Origin: Leifsonia sp. PS1209
GTDB taxonomy: Bacteria; Actinomycetota; Actinomycetes; Actinomycetales; Microbacteriaceae
Assembly (NCBI RefSeq): GCF_012317045.1
Contig: NZ_CP051154.1
Coordinates: 2,852,001-2,916,000 of the forward strand
Reading direction: 5' to 3'
Length of the DNA stretch: 64,000 nucleotides
The position numbers and the translations under genes are program-made. Under the pieces are notes generated by a model. That model made no database searches, was not told the DNA's origin, and worked only from the letters and a program-made list of their open reading frames with translations. Below, piece by piece: positions 44,445 through 53,480 of this stretch; position 1 is the first letter of the stretch; each line of letters opens with the position of its first letter.

Positions 44445-45926
44445 TCAGCGGGTGCCGAGCACCACGCCTCTGGCGGCCATGAACGGCATCGGGTCGATCT
44501 GCAGACCGTTCACCCGCACCTCGAAATGCAGGTGGCATCCAGTGGATGCTCCCGTGCTGCCGACGAGCGCGATCGGCTGCCCGGCCTGCACGGTCTCGCC
44601 CACGGTGACGCCGATCCCGCCGTCGACGATGTGACCGTACGCGGTATCGACGCCGCCCCCATGGTCGATCATCACGAAGTTCCCGTACGAGCCGTTCGGC
44701 CCGGCCGCCACGACGGTGCCCGCCGACGCCGCGACGATGGTGGACCCGCATCCGGCGCCGATATCGTCGCCGGGGTGGAACAACGCCGTCCCGGCCGGGC
44801 GGGACGGGCGAGGGCCGAAGCCGTCGGTGAGCGGCCCGTGCACGGGGAGCACCCAGCCGGTGACGCCGACGGGGACGTTCACCAAGGCCTGCCAGCCGAC
44901 CCCCGCCGCCTGCAGCGTGGGCATGGATGCGAGTGCGGACTCCGCGGTGTCGACCGCCGCCTGCGCGTCGGCGACCGCCTGCTCGCTGCCGTCGAGGTCG
45001 ACGCCGTCCGCCGTCTGCTGCGCCTCGTCGGCCCTGTCGCGCAGGGCGGCGGCGCGCTCGGCGTCGCGCTTCGCGGCGGTCATCGCGGCCTCCCGGTCGG
45101 CGGTGACCGAGCGGAACCGATCCACAGCGCCCAGCTTGTCGAGCAGGTTGCCCGGGCTGGCGAGCGCTGCGGTCAGCGGGTCCATCGTCAGCGACCGCGA
45201 CCCCTGCGACCGGATGAGGGCGGTCGCGAACCCGGCGGACTGCTCGGCCTGCTGCTTCGCCGCCTTCGCCTGGGCGGCGAGCGCGTCAGCGGCGGCCACG
45301 GCCTGGTCCTTCTCGCGCTGCACACCGCGCGACGCCTCTGTGGCGTCGGAGAGGGTCTGCTGGGCGGAAGCCAGATCGCTCGCGAGCTGGGCGGCCTGCT
45401 GAACCTGAGAATCGTCGAGGGTGACGCCGTTGTCGAAGACCGGGGACGGTTCGAGCGGGACCTGGTCGGTGGGAGCGGGATCGGTCGGAGGCGGGGTGGG
45501 GGTCGGCGTGGGAGTCGGTGTCTTGGTGGGCGTGGGGGTCGGAGTCGGTGTTGGCGTGGGGGTGGGTGTCTGGGTGGGCGTGGGAGTCGGGGTCGGCGTG
45601 GGTGTTGGTGTTGGTGTCTCGGTCGGCTTCGGGGTGGGGGTGGGCGTCGGCGTGGGGCTCGTCGTCGAGTCGTCCGGGTCACCGTGGCCGGTGGAGGGGG
45701 TGGGCGATGGGGTCGGCGCCGGTGTGGGTGTTGAGGTCGAGCATCCGGTGTCGTCGGCGTCGCATCCCGCGGCGAAGGCCGTCTGCTGGGTGCCGAAGAT
45801 CAGAGAGAGTGCGACGACGGCGACGGCGCCGATCCTGCCCGCGCTCGCCTGGCCGCGGCCGCGATCGCCGCGGCGCGGACGTTCGCGTCGTGACCACTGC
45901 TCAGCGTGTTTCGGAGCTCTTCGCAT
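44445..45926 (-). CDS. Secreted M23-family peptidoglycan endopeptidase with Thr-Pro linker and coiled coil
   Basis: 493 aa. A signal peptide (about 1-52, ending AFAAGC) precedes a long (Thr-Pro)n stretch (about 65-150), then a coiled coil of Ala/Gln/Lys heptads (about 170-320). The C-terminal M23 domain has HPGDDIGA and [11 protein letters not shown] (zinc ligands His/Asp and HxH) with YGHIVDG. It is like EnvC/LytM-type enzymes or activators that cut cross-links at division. GTG at 45932 is an alternative start. Confidence 0.9.
   Translation of the reverse strand: MRRAPKHAEQWSRRERPRRGDRGRGQASAGRIGAVAVVALSLIFGTQQTAFAAGCDADDTGCSTSTPTPAPTPSPTPSTGHGDPDDSTTSPTPTPTPTPKPTETPTPTPTPTPTPTPTQTPTPTPTPTPTPTPTKTPTPTPTPTPPPTDPAPTDQVPLEPSPVFDNGVTLDDSQVQQAAQLASDLASAQQTLSDATEASRGVQREKDQAVAAADALAAQAKAAKQQAEQSAGFATALIRSQGSRSLTMDPLTAALASPGNLLDKLGAVDRFRSVTADREAAMTAAKRDAERAAALRDRADEAQQTADGVDLDGSEQAVADAQAAVDTAESALASMPTLQAAGVGWQALVNVPVGVTGWVLPVHGPLTDGFGPRPSRPAGTALFHPGDDIGAGCGSTIVAASAGTVVAAGPNGSYGNFVMIDHGGGVDTAYGHIVDGGIGVTVGETVQAGQPIALVGSTGASTGCHLHFEVRVNGLQIDPMPFMAARGVVLGTR
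45480..45740. repeat. Low-complexity (Thr-Pro)n coding repeat
   Basis: The DNA is a purine/pyrimidine-asymmetric run of GTsGGn hexamers within the M23 gene, coding alternating Thr and Pro with rare Lys, Gln and Glu. It is a flexible wall-spanning linker and prone to slippage and length change. Confidence 0.9.
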
Positions 45927-46065
45927 CGTCACGCGGGCGGCCGGTGGGACCGGCGCTCCCGTGACTGAATGCTCTCACCGGCGGACACCCAGCACAAGGG
46001 TCCCAAAGCGGGGTACCGGGGAGTCGGATGCAGCTCACAGGGTCGGCACGCTACGGTGAAAGATT

Positions 46066-46800
46066 GTGACCGAAAGCACCACAGCCACCCCGCGCCGAGG
46101 CGCTAAGAAGTCGACCTGGAAATCGCTCCTGCGCGATGTCGTGGTCATCTTCCTGGTGGCCGTGCTGGTGTCGTTCCTGGTCAAGACGTTCGTGGTCCGC
46201 TCGTTCTACATCCCGTCGGGTTCGATGGAGAACACGCTGCAGATCAACGACAGGATCATCGTCAACGAGTTCCAGCCGAAACTGTTCGGCCTGCAGCGCG
46301 GCGATGTCGTGGTGTTCAAGGATCCGGGCGGCTGGCTGCCCGCCCCGGCCCCCAGCACCGCCAACCCCCTGCAGAAGGGAGTCGGCGCCGTCCTCGACTT
46401 CGTCGGCCTCGGCGCCTCCGACAGCGACCAGCACCTGGTCAAGCGCGTCATCGGCCTGCCGGGCGACCACATCACTTGCTGCAACGCCCTCGGCCAGCTG
46501 AGCGTCAACGGCGTCCCGCTGAAAGAGCCGTACGTGCTCCTCCCGGTCGGCGTCCAGGCCGTCTCCGCCAAGGCCTTCGACGTGACGGTCCCCGCCGGGA
46601 AGCTCTGGGTGATGGGCGACAACCGCTACGCCTCCGCAGACTCCCGCTACCACATGGACGACCCGGGCAAGGGCTTCGTCCCCCTCGACGACGTGGTCGG
46701 CCGCGCCTTCGTGGTCAGCTGGCCGGTCAGCCACTGGTCGTGGCTCAGCAACTACCCGGAGACGTTCGCGGGCACCGACAAGCAGAGCAGCGGGGGCTGA
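46066..46800 (+). CDS. lepB: Signal peptidase I
   Basis: 244 aa. A membrane anchor (about 23-42, LLRDVVVIFLVAVLVSFLVK), catalytic Ser at about 53 in YIPSGSMENTL, catalytic Lys at about 126 in LVKRVIGLPGD, and the box MGDNRYASADSRYHM. It removes signal peptides at the outer membrane face, including those of the exported proteins coded in this window. GTG start without a Shine-Dalgarno, TACGGT nearby. Confidence 0.95.
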   Translation: MTESTTATPRRGAKKSTWKSLLRDVVVIFLVAVLVSFLVKTFVVRSFYIPSGSMENTLQINDRIIVNEFQPKLFGLQRGDVVVFKDPGGWLPAPAPSTANPLQKGVGAVLDFVGLGASDSDQHLVKRVIGLPGDHITCCNALGQLSVNGVPLKEPYVLLPVGVQAVSAKAFDVTVPAGKLWVMGDNRYASADSRYHMDDPGKGFVPLDDVVGRAFVVSWPVSHWSWLSNYPETFAGTDKQSSGG

Positions 46801-46807
46801 GGGCGGG

Positions 46808-46823
46808 CGGCGCCTGGGCGCCG
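46808..46823 (+). terminator. lepB terminator hairpin
   Basis: CGGCGCC-TG-GGCGCCG is a perfect 7-bp stem, 8 nt after the lepB stop, followed by TGTCTCC. Confidence 0.5.
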
Positions 46824-46842
46824 TGTCTCCACTCCCGGGCTC

Positions 46843-47232
46843 TCAGGCCCGGAAGTCCCGCCTCACGTCCGCGGACTCCCACAGCTCTTCCTCAAGCAAC
46901 TCCGCGAGCGCGTCTCCGTCGGCCTGCCATTCGGCGGCCTCTTCGGCGCTCGGCCAACCGCTCATCGCGTTCCGTTCCCAGGTGGCGCTCCACCCGGCAA
47001 GACGATCCGCCAGCCCGGGGCTGACACCCACCGCGTCCGGCTCCACCGGCCCGTACTCCGCGATCCAGAGCGGCCAGCGAACCAGGTGTTCCGGGAGCAT
47101 CCGGATCACGGTCAGTTCGCCGTTCCGGAGTTTCGCCGCGCGCGCGATCGCCTGGTCCGCGGAGCGCGACGGAGGCACCAGAATCTCTTCCTGCGTGACA
47201 GGGTCGACAACCCGTCGGCTCGTATCCGTCAT
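46843..47232 (-). CDS. Conserved-looking hypothetical protein, 129 aa
   Basis: Soluble, acidic C-terminus. N-terminal SRRVVDPVTQEEILVPPSRS; a Leu/Trp-rich middle (LPEHLVRWPLWIAEYGPVEP) and a C-terminal helix (AEEAAEWQADGDALAELLEEELWESAD). No family is recognised. AGGA lies about 7 nt before the ATG. It follows the siderophore-interacting gene by 23 nt on the same strand and could belong to the same iron-regulated unit. Confidence 0.6.
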   Translation of the reverse strand: MTDTSRRVVDPVTQEEILVPPSRSADQAIARAAKLRNGELTVIRMLPEHLVRWPLWIAEYGPVEPDAVGVSPGLADRLAGWSATWERNAMSGWPSAEEAAEWQADGDALAELLEEELWESADVRRDFRA

Positions 47233-47255
47233 GCGTCGATCCTGGCGCACGGCGC

Positions 47256-48197
47256 CTACGACTCCGCTTTCCCCAGCCGCCAGTACCCCATGAACGCCAC
47301 GCGGCTCCTGTCGATGCCGCTGCCGGTCACCAGCATCCTGCGCAGGGTCTTCACAGTGGACGACTCCCCCGCGATCCACGCGTAGAAGCCGCTCGGCGCC
47401 TGCTCCGGGCTCTCCCACAGGGTCTCGACGTCGATGTCGACGTCGTCGAGTCGCTGCTCGCGGGTGGCGGATGCGCCCGCGACCGTCTCCGGATGCGCGG
47501 CGAGCCAGTCCTGCACCGCCGGGATGAGGCGGCAGCCGTTGTCTCCGCCCGCGCGGTCGAGCCAGGTGACCGTGCATCCGGCCGGGTGGCTGAGCGCGAG
47601 GCTGTCGCGCGCATCCGGCACCTCGATGTATGCGTGGGCGCGGCGGCCGGCCGGGAGGGTTTCGAGGATCGCGGAGATCGCGGGGGCAGCGGTCTCGTCG
47701 CCGACCAGGAGCAGGTCGCTCGCGTCGCCGGGCCGCCAGTCGATGCCCGTGCCGCAGTGGATGCTGCGGGCGTCCGGTCCGACCACGATCACCTCGGCGC
47801 CCGGTGCCGCTTCTGCGAGCCAGCGGGCGGCCGGGCCGCCGTCGCCGTGGGAGACGAAGTCGACGTCGAGGAGGCGCGCATCCTGGTCGATCGCGCGGAC
47901 CGTGTATGTGCGGAACGGGTTGCGGAGGTGGTCGGGGAGGGAACGCCAGCGGTCGTACCAGTCGCCGGCGAGCATCGCATCCTCGCTGTCGGCGCCGAGG
48001 TCGGAGAACGTGCCGTCCGGCAGGGGGAAGACGATCTTGATGCGCTGGTCGAGGCAGTCCGTGCCGAACGTGTCGAAGGCGTCGGACGCGAAGGTGACGC
48101 GGACGAAGCTCGGGCTGAGCTGCCGCACACCGACGACGGTCGCGCGGTACGGGCGGTAGCCGGGTCGGTCGGTCTTCTCGAGTGCGAGCAACGGCAC
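47256..48197 (-). CDS. Siderophore-interacting protein (ferric-siderophore reductase)
   Basis: 313 aa SIP family: FAD-binding domain (RPYRATVVGVRQLSPSFVRVTF, then RTYTVRAID and DVDFVSHGDGGPAARWL) and a Rossmann-like SIP domain (LLLVGDETAAPAISAILE; FYAWIAGESSTVKTLRRML). It reduces ferric siderophores in the cytoplasm to release iron. GTG start with AGGAAGG upstream. An iron box 31 bp upstream places it under the DtxR-type repressor. Confidence 0.92.
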   Translation of the reverse strand: MPLLALEKTDRPGYRPYRATVVGVRQLSPSFVRVTFASDAFDTFGTDCLDQRIKIVFPLPDGTFSDLGADSEDAMLAGDWYDRWRSLPDHLRNPFRTYTVRAIDQDARLLDVDFVSHGDGGPAARWLAEAAPGAEVIVVGPDARSIHCGTGIDWRPGDASDLLLVGDETAAPAISAILETLPAGRRAHAYIEVPDARDSLALSHPAGCTVTWLDRAGGDNGCRLIPAVQDWLAAHPETVAGASATREQRLDDVDIDVETLWESPEQAPSGFYAWIAGESSTVKTLRRMLVTGSGIDRSRVAFMGYWRLGKAES

Positions 48198-48227
48198 AAG
48201 GCGCCTTCCTGATCGGGTGGTCGGGAC

Positions 48228-48246
48228 TTAGGTAAGGCTACACTAA
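48228..48246. promoter_or_regulatory. DtxR/IdeR iron box
   Basis: TTAGGTAAGGCTACACTAA matches the 19-bp actinobacterial iron box (TTAGGTTAGGCTAACCTAA) at 16 of 19 positions. It lies just upstream of the leftward SIP gene, between it and the divergent LacI gene. The cognate regulator is probably the DtxR protein at 338-1027. Confidence 0.85.
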
Positions 48247-48302
48247 CCACCTTCCGCGCCTCCAGGTCCGGGGTCGCCGCTGCAGGCCATACAGTGTTCA
48301 CC

Positions 48303-49331
48303 GTGGAGAGCAACGGCCAGAGCAGAGCGCCCGGCGTGCGCGACGTCGCCAGGGTCGCCGGGGTGTCGCGCCAGACCGTCTCGCGCGTGATGAACGAGCA
48401 CCCCAGCATCCGGGACGAGACCAGGATGCGGGTGCTCGCCGCGATGGAGGAGCTGCGGTTCCGCCCCAACCGCGCCGCCAGGATGCTCACCACGGCGCGC
48501 TCGATGACCATCGGCGTGCTCGCGTCCTCCGCCTCCACCCTGTTCGGACCGGCGAGCAGCATCGACGCCGTCGAGAAGGCCGCCCGCGACGCCGGATACT
48601 TCGTGACGGTCGCCCACGTCGCCGACACCACCGCGGAGGAGGTGGACGCCGCCCTCGAGCACCTGGCGGCGCAGGCGGTGGACGGGATCGTGGTCGTCGC
48701 CCCCGAACGCCCGGTGGTGGATGCGCTCCGCTCGGCGGCGCCCGGCGTCCCGTTCGTCACGCTGCACGGCTCGCAGGAGCCGGGAGAGGACGGCGTCGTG
48801 GTCGACCAGTTCGCCGGCGCGCGACTGGCGGTGCGGCACCTGCTCGACCTCGGGCACCGACGCATCGCCCACCTCGCCGGACCGGCCGAGTGGGAGGAAG
48901 CGGCCGCCCGCCAGCGCGGCTTCACCGCGGAGCTGGCGGTGGACGGTCTGGAGGGGATCGTGACGGAGCCGGGCGACTGGACCTCCGCATCCGGAGCACG
49001 CATCGGCGCCGCGCTGTTCGACGGGTCGGGCGGAGACGGCGTGACGGCGGTGTTCTCGTCGAACGACCAGATGGCGCTCGGGCTGCTGCACGTCCTGCGC
49101 GAGAGCGGACGCCGGGTGCCGGAGGACGTGAGCGTGATCGGCTTCGACGACATCCCGGAGGCCGCGTACTTCGCGCCGCCGCTCACCACGGTGCGGCAGG
49201 ACTTCCGCGAGCTGGGCCGCCGCTGCGTCGCGCGCCTCCTCGGCGAGATCGCGGCGTCCGCCGCGCCCCCGCTCGCCGCCCCCATCGCCCCCACCCTCGT
49301 CCTCCGCGCCTCCACCGGCTCCCCCAGATGA
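48303..49331 (+). CDS. LacI-family regulator of the arabinose operon
   Basis: 342 aa. LacI helix-turn-helix (VRDVARVAGVSRQTVSRVMNEHPSIRDETR, near the N-terminus) and a periplasmic-binding-like sensor (SIGFDDIPEAAYFAPPLTTV-type C-terminal motif). The GTG at 48303 follows TACAGT by 7 nt with no ribosome-binding site; a GTG at 48294 is the alternative. Immediately upstream of araB-D-A, it should repress them through the palindrome at 49453, with an arabinose-related inducer. Confidence 0.85.
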   Translation: MESNGQSRAPGVRDVARVAGVSRQTVSRVMNEHPSIRDETRMRVLAAMEELRFRPNRAARMLTTARSMTIGVLASSASTLFGPASSIDAVEKAARDAGYFVTVAHVADTTAEEVDAALEHLAAQAVDGIVVVAPERPVVDALRSAAPGVPFVTLHGSQEPGEDGVVVDQFAGARLAVRHLLDLGHRRIAHLAGPAEWEEAAARQRGFTAELAVDGLEGIVTEPGDWTSASGARIGAALFDGSGGDGVTAVFSSNDQMALGLLHVLRESGRRVPEDVSVIGFDDIPEAAYFAPPLTTVRQDFRELGRRCVARLLGEIAASAAPPLAAPIAPTLVLRASTGSPR

Positions 49332-49391
49332 TCGAGTCCGCAGTTATGCACGCGACACGCCGCGGGGAGCGTGCATAAGTCCGGACTCGAT
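49331..49391. repeat. Long imperfect inverted repeat after the LacI gene
   Basis: The arms 49331-49353 and 49369-49391 (23 bp each) match at 21 positions when inverted; the mismatches fall at arm positions 11 and 13. The loop is 15 bp. It begins on the last base of the LacI stop codon. It may terminate the LacI transcript or be a mobile palindromic repeat; the kinase/groEL region has a similar structure at 17000. Confidence 0.8.
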
Positions 49392-49412
49392 GGGTTCGCG
49401 GGCGACCCCGGA

Positions 49413-49442
49413 TTGACAGAGCGCGAGCGGGCGGGCGATACT
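49413..49442 (+). promoter_or_regulatory. araB promoter
   Basis: -35 TTGACA (49413-49418), 18-nt spacer, -10 GATACT (49437-49442): the best consensus promoter in the window. The transcription start is predicted near 49449. Confidence 0.8.
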
Positions 49443-49452
49443 GATGCAGCAA

Positions 49453-49466
49453 TGTGACCGGTCACA
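49453..49466. promoter_or_regulatory. Operator palindrome before araB
   Basis: TGTGACC-GGTCACA is a perfect 14-bp palindrome just after the predicted start point and 18 bp before the araB ATG. Position and symmetry suit the adjacent LacI-family repressor. Confidence 0.7.
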
Positions 49467-49484
49467 CTGGTGTGAGGGAGACGG

Positions 49485-51161
49485 ATGACGGACCACGAGA
49501 ACAGCCACGCGCCCGGAGCCGCGACCGGCCCAGCAACCGGTCCAGCAACCGGCCACGACGCCATCGCCGCCGCCCGCACGGCGCTCGGCATCGAGCTCGG
49601 CTCGACGCGCATCAAGGCGTGCCTGGTCGACGCCGACGACCCGTCCACCGTGCTCGCCGTCGGCTCGCACGAGTGGGAGAACGAGTTCGTCGACCGCGTC
49701 TGGACGTACTCCCTCGACGCCGTCCGCACCGGCCTGCAGGCCGCATACGCCGACCTCGTCGCCGACGCGGAGCGCCGCCACGGCATCCGCCCGCAGACCT
49801 TCGGCACCATCGGCGTCTCCGCCATGATGCACGGCTACCTCCCGCTCGACGAGCACGGCGAGGCCATCGCCCCGTTCCGCACCTGGCGCAACACCACCAC
49901 CGGAGCGGCCGCCGCCGAGCTCACAGAACTGTTCGGCGTGAACATCCCGCTCCGCTGGTCCATCGCCCACCTGCACCAGGCCGTGCTCGACGCCGAGCAG
50001 CACCTTCCGCGGCTGCGCTCGCTGACCACGCTCGCCGGGTACGTGCACCGGCTGCTCACCGGGCGCTCGGTGCTCGGCGTCGGCGACGCATCCGGGATGT
50101 TCCCGATCGACTCGTCCACGAAGGGCTACGACGCCGAGCTGATCGCGCGCTACGACGCCCTCGCCGCCGACCGCCTCCCGACCGGGAGCGTCGCCGACCT
50201 GCTGCCCGAGGTGCTCGTCGCCGGTGAGCACGCGGGCGAGCTGACCGCGGAGGGCGCCGCCTACCTCGACCCGTCCGGCGAGCTGCGCCCCGGCGCCGTG
50301 TTCTGCCCGCCGGAGGGCGACGCGGGCACCGGGATGGTCGCCACGGACTCCGTCGCGCCGCGCACCGGCAACGTCAGCGCCGGCACCAGCATCTTCGCCA
50401 TGGTCGTGCTCGAACGCCCGCTCGGCGGCCTGCACCACGAACTCGACCTGGTCACGACGCCCGCAGGCGATCAGGTGGCGATGGTGCACTGCAACAACGG
50501 GGCGAGCGAGCTCGCGGCGTGGGCCGGGCTGTTCGCGCGGTTCTCCGCCGCATCCGGGGCAGCCCTCGACACCGACGCCGTCTACGACACGCTGTTCCGC
50601 GAGGCGCTCGACGGCGACAGCGACGCCGGGGGCATCCTCGCGTACAACACGCTCGCCGGCGAGCCCATCGCCGGACTCACCGAGGGCCGGCCGCTCGTCG
50701 TCCGCACTCCGGAGAGCCGGTTCACCCTCGGCAACGTGGTCCGGGCCCAGCTGTACGGCGTCTTCGGCGTCCTCGCACTCGGGATGCGCGTGCTCGCCGA
50801 CAAGGGCGTCGCGCTCGACAGGATGTTCGCCCACGGCGGCATGTTCCGCACGGCTGGCGTTGCGCAGCGCTTCCTCGCCGGGGCACTGGATGCGCCGGTC
50901 TCCGTCTCCGAGACGGCGTCCGAGGGCGGCGCGTGGGGCATCGCGGTGCTCGCCGCATTCACCGGTTCCGCGTCCGACTCCCCCGTCGACCTGGACACCT
51001 ACCTGCGCACCGCCGTCTTCGGCACCTTCGCGTTCGAGACCACCACGCCCGACCCCGACGACGTCGCCGGCTTCGCCTCCTACCTCGACCGCTACCGTTC
51101 CGGCCTCGCCATCGAGCAGGCGGCCGTCGACGCGATGCCCCTGGAAGGACCTGCAGCATGA
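49485..51161 (+). CDS. araB: L-ribulokinase (FGGY family)
   Basis: 558 aa FGGY kinase: N-terminal ATPase motif [16 protein letters not shown], substrate region [13 protein letters not shown], and C-terminal [22 protein letters not shown] with [16 protein letters not shown]. Operon partners araD and araA identify the substrate as L-ribulose. The first 30 residues (GPATGPATG repeat) are an unstructured extension and the true start could be later. GGGAG precedes the ATG; the stop overlaps araD by 4 nt. Confidence 0.88.
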   Translation: MTDHENSHAPGAATGPATGPATGHDAIAAARTALGIELGSTRIKACLVDADDPSTVLAVGSHEWENEFVDRVWTYSLDAVRTGLQAAYADLVADAERRHGIRPQTFGTIGVSAMMHGYLPLDEHGEAIAPFRTWRNTTTGAAAAELTELFGVNIPLRWSIAHLHQAVLDAEQHLPRLRSLTTLAGYVHRLLTGRSVLGVGDASGMFPIDSSTKGYDAELIARYDALAADRLPTGSVADLLPEVLVAGEHAGELTAEGAAYLDPSGELRPGAVFCPPEGDAGTGMVATDSVAPRTGNVSAGTSIFAMVVLERPLGGLHHELDLVTTPAGDQVAMVHCNNGASELAAWAGLFARFSAASGAALDTDAVYDTLFREALDGDSDAGGILAYNTLAGEPIAGLTEGRPLVVRTPESRFTLGNVVRAQLYGVFGVLALGMRVLADKGVALDRMFAHGGMFRTAGVAQRFLAGALDAPVSVSETASEGGAWGIAVLAAFTGSASDSPVDLDTYLRTAVFGTFAFETTTPDPDDVAGFASYLDRYRSGLAIEQAAVDAMPLEGPAA

Positions 51162-51871
51162 CCGGATCCGCCGAGTACACCGAAACGCCCGCCGTCCGCG
51201 CCGTGCGCGAGCAGGTCTCCGCCCTGCACGCGGAGCTCACCCGCAACGGCCTCGTGGTCTGGACAGGGGGCAACATCTCGGGCCGCGTCCCCGGCACCGA
51301 TCTGTTCGTCATCAAACCGAGCGGCGTCGACTACGACGACCTGGCGCCGGACAACATGATCCTCTGCACGCTCGACGGCGACGTCGTCCCCGGCTCAGCC
51401 GGATCCGACCGCTCCCCCTCCAGCGACACCGCGGCGCACGCGTACGTCTACCGCAACATGCCCGAGGTGGGCGGCGTCGTCCACACCCACTCCACGTACG
51501 CGACGGCGTGGGCGGCGCGCGCCGAGCCCATCCCGTGCGTCATCACGGCGATGGCGGACGAGTTCGGCGGCGACATCCCGGTCGGCCCGTTCGCGATCAT
51601 CGGCGACGACTCGATCGGCCGCGGCATCGTCGCGACGCTCACCGGGCACCGCTCGCGCGCCGTGCTCATGCAGAACCACGGCGTCTTCACCATCGGCAGG
51701 GATGCCCGGGATGCAGTCAAGGCCGCCGTCATGACGGAGGACGTCGCCCGCACCGTGCACATCGCCAAGCAGGGCGGAGAGCTCGTGCCCATCGCCCAGG
51801 ACGCCATCGACGCCCTGTACCACCGCTACCAGAACGTCTACGGACAGAACCCGGAAGGATCCCTCAGCTGA
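51158..51871 (+). CDS. araD: L-ribulose-5-phosphate 4-epimerase
   Basis: 237 aa class II aldolase fold: [31 protein letters not shown], zinc ligands in [11 protein letters not shown] and QNHGVFTIG, and a C-terminal YQNVYGQ. It converts L-ribulose 5-phosphate to D-xylulose 5-phosphate for the pentose phosphate pathway. ATGA overlap with araB, TGATG overlap with araA. Confidence 0.95.
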   Translation: MTGSAEYTETPAVRAVREQVSALHAELTRNGLVVWTGGNISGRVPGTDLFVIKPSGVDYDDLAPDNMILCTLDGDVVPGSAGSDRSPSSDTAAHAYVYRNMPEVGGVVHTHSTYATAWAARAEPIPCVITAMADEFGGDIPVGPFAIIGDDSIGRGIVATLTGHRSRAVLMQNHGVFTIGRDARDAVKAAVMTEDVARTVHIAKQGGELVPIAQDAIDALYHRYQNVYGQNPEGSLS

Positions 51872-53388
51872 TGCCGAAGCTCTCGACCACGCTCGACCAC
51901 TACGAGGTCTGGTTCCTCACCGGAAGCCAGCACCTCTACGGCCCGGAGACGCTCGCGCAGGTCGCCGAGCAGTCCCGCGCGATCGCCGACCAGCTCGCCG
52001 CCTCCGGCGACGTCCCCGTGCGCATCGTCTGGAAGCCGGTGCTCACCGACGCGGACGCCATTCGCCGCATCGCCCTGGAGGCCAACGCCGACGACGCCGT
52101 CATCGGCCTCATCGCGTGGATGCACACGTTCAGCCCGGCGAAGATGTGGATCGCCGGTCTCGACGCGCTCCGCAAGCCGCTGCTGCACTTCCACACCCAG
52201 GCGAACGTCGAGCTTCCGTGGGGCGAGATCGACTTCGACTTCATGAACCTCAACCAGGCGGCGCACGGCGACCGCGAGTTCGGCTACATCCAGTCTCGGC
52301 TCGGCGTTCCGCGCACCACGGTCGTCGGCCACGTGTCGAACCCGGACGTCGCATCCCGGATCGGCACGTGGATGCGCGCCGCGGCGGGCTGGGCGGCCAC
52401 CCGCTCGCTCAAGCTGGCGCGCTTCGGCGACAACATGCGGTTCGTCGCCGTCACCGAGGGCGACAAGACGGAGGCGGAGCTGCGGTTCGGCGTGCAGGTG
52501 AACACCTGGGGCGTCAACGAGCTGGCCGACGCCGTCGCGGCGGCCGCCGAGTCGGACATCGACGCGCTGGTCGCCGAGTACGAGGACCTCTACGACGTCG
52601 CGCCCGAGCTGCGCCGCGGCGGAGAGCGCCACTCCTCGCTCCGGGACGGCGCCGCGATCGAGCTCGGCCTGCGGTCGTTCCTCGAAGAGGGCGGCTTCGG
52701 CGCGTTCACCACGAGTTTCGAAGACCTCGGCGCGCTGAAGCAGCTGCCCGGTCTCGCCGTGCAGCGTCTGATGGCCGAGGGATACGGCTTCGGCGCGGAG
52801 GGCGACTGGAAGACCGCGATCCTCGTGCGCGCGGCGAACGTGATGGGAGCCGGCCTCCCCGGCGGCGCCTCCCTGATGGAGGACTACACCTACGACCTCA
52901 CCCCCGGCGACGAGCGCATCCTCGGAGCGCACATGCTCGAGGTGAGCCCGGCGCTCAGCTCGACGAAGGCGACGCTCGAGGTGCATCCCCTCGGCATCGG
53001 CGGCAAGGACGACCCTGTACGCCTCGTGTTCACCGCCGACCCCGGCCCCGCCGTCGTCGTGGCGCTCTCGGACATGCGCGACCGGTTCCGCCTGGTGGCG
53101 AACGTGGTCGAGGTGGTCGAACCGACCGCTCCGCTCCCCCACCTGCCGGTGGGCAGGGCGGTCTGGAAGCCTGCCCCCGACTTCACGACCTCGGCCACGG
53201 CCTGGCTGGAGGCGGGCGCCGCGCACCACACAGTGATGTCGACCGCCGTCGGCCTGCAGGCGTTCGAGGACTTCGCCAGGATGGCGGAGACCGAGCTGCT
53301 GATCATCGACGAGCAGACCACGCTCCGCGGCTTCACCGAGTCGCTGCGCTGGAACGCGGCGTACTACCGTCTCGCTCGCGGCATCTAG
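51871..53388 (+). CDS. araA: L-arabinose isomerase
   Basis: 505 aa, full length. [17 protein letters not shown] at the N-terminus, [28 protein letters not shown], the metal/active-site stretches [11 protein letters not shown] and [11 protein letters not shown], and EVSPALSS. It isomerises L-arabinose to L-ribulose. It is the last gene of the araB-D-A operon; a strong hairpin follows. Confidence 0.96.
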   Translation: MPKLSTTLDHYEVWFLTGSQHLYGPETLAQVAEQSRAIADQLAASGDVPVRIVWKPVLTDADAIRRIALEANADDAVIGLIAWMHTFSPAKMWIAGLDALRKPLLHFHTQANVELPWGEIDFDFMNLNQAAHGDREFGYIQSRLGVPRTTVVGHVSNPDVASRIGTWMRAAAGWAATRSLKLARFGDNMRFVAVTEGDKTEAELRFGVQVNTWGVNELADAVAAAAESDIDALVAEYEDLYDVAPELRRGGERHSSLRDGAAIELGLRSFLEEGGFGAFTTSFEDLGALKQLPGLAVQRLMAEGYGFGAEGDWKTAILVRAANVMGAGLPGGASLMEDYTYDLTPGDERILGAHMLEVSPALSSTKATLEVHPLGIGGKDDPVRLVFTADPGPAVVVALSDMRDRFRLVANVVEVVEPTAPLPHLPVGRAVWKPAPDFTTSATAWLEAGAAHHTVMSTAVGLQAFEDFARMAETELLIIDEQTTLRGFTESLRWNAAYYRLARGI

Positions 53389-53401
53389 CCGCCCACCGAC
53401 C

Positions 53402-53438
53402 CCTGGCCGCCGGCCTGTCATCGGCGACGGCGGCCAGG
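53402..53438. terminator. Hairpin between araA and the beta-galactosidase gene
   Basis: CCTGGCCGCCG (53402-53412) pairs perfectly with CGGCGGCCAGG (53428-53438) over a 15-nt loop. A second GC hairpin (GGGGCC.../GGCCCC) lies near 53455. No T-run, but it stands between two convergent genes and can serve both. Confidence 0.6.
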
Positions 53439-53480
53439 TCCACCTCTGCGCGGGGCCGTCGGGCCCCGGCGGGCCGTCGG

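Noticed and set aside
45480..45740. CRISPR-like or tandem repeat array
   Set aside because: The periodicity is 6 bp, in frame, and codes a Thr-Pro linker of the M23 protein.
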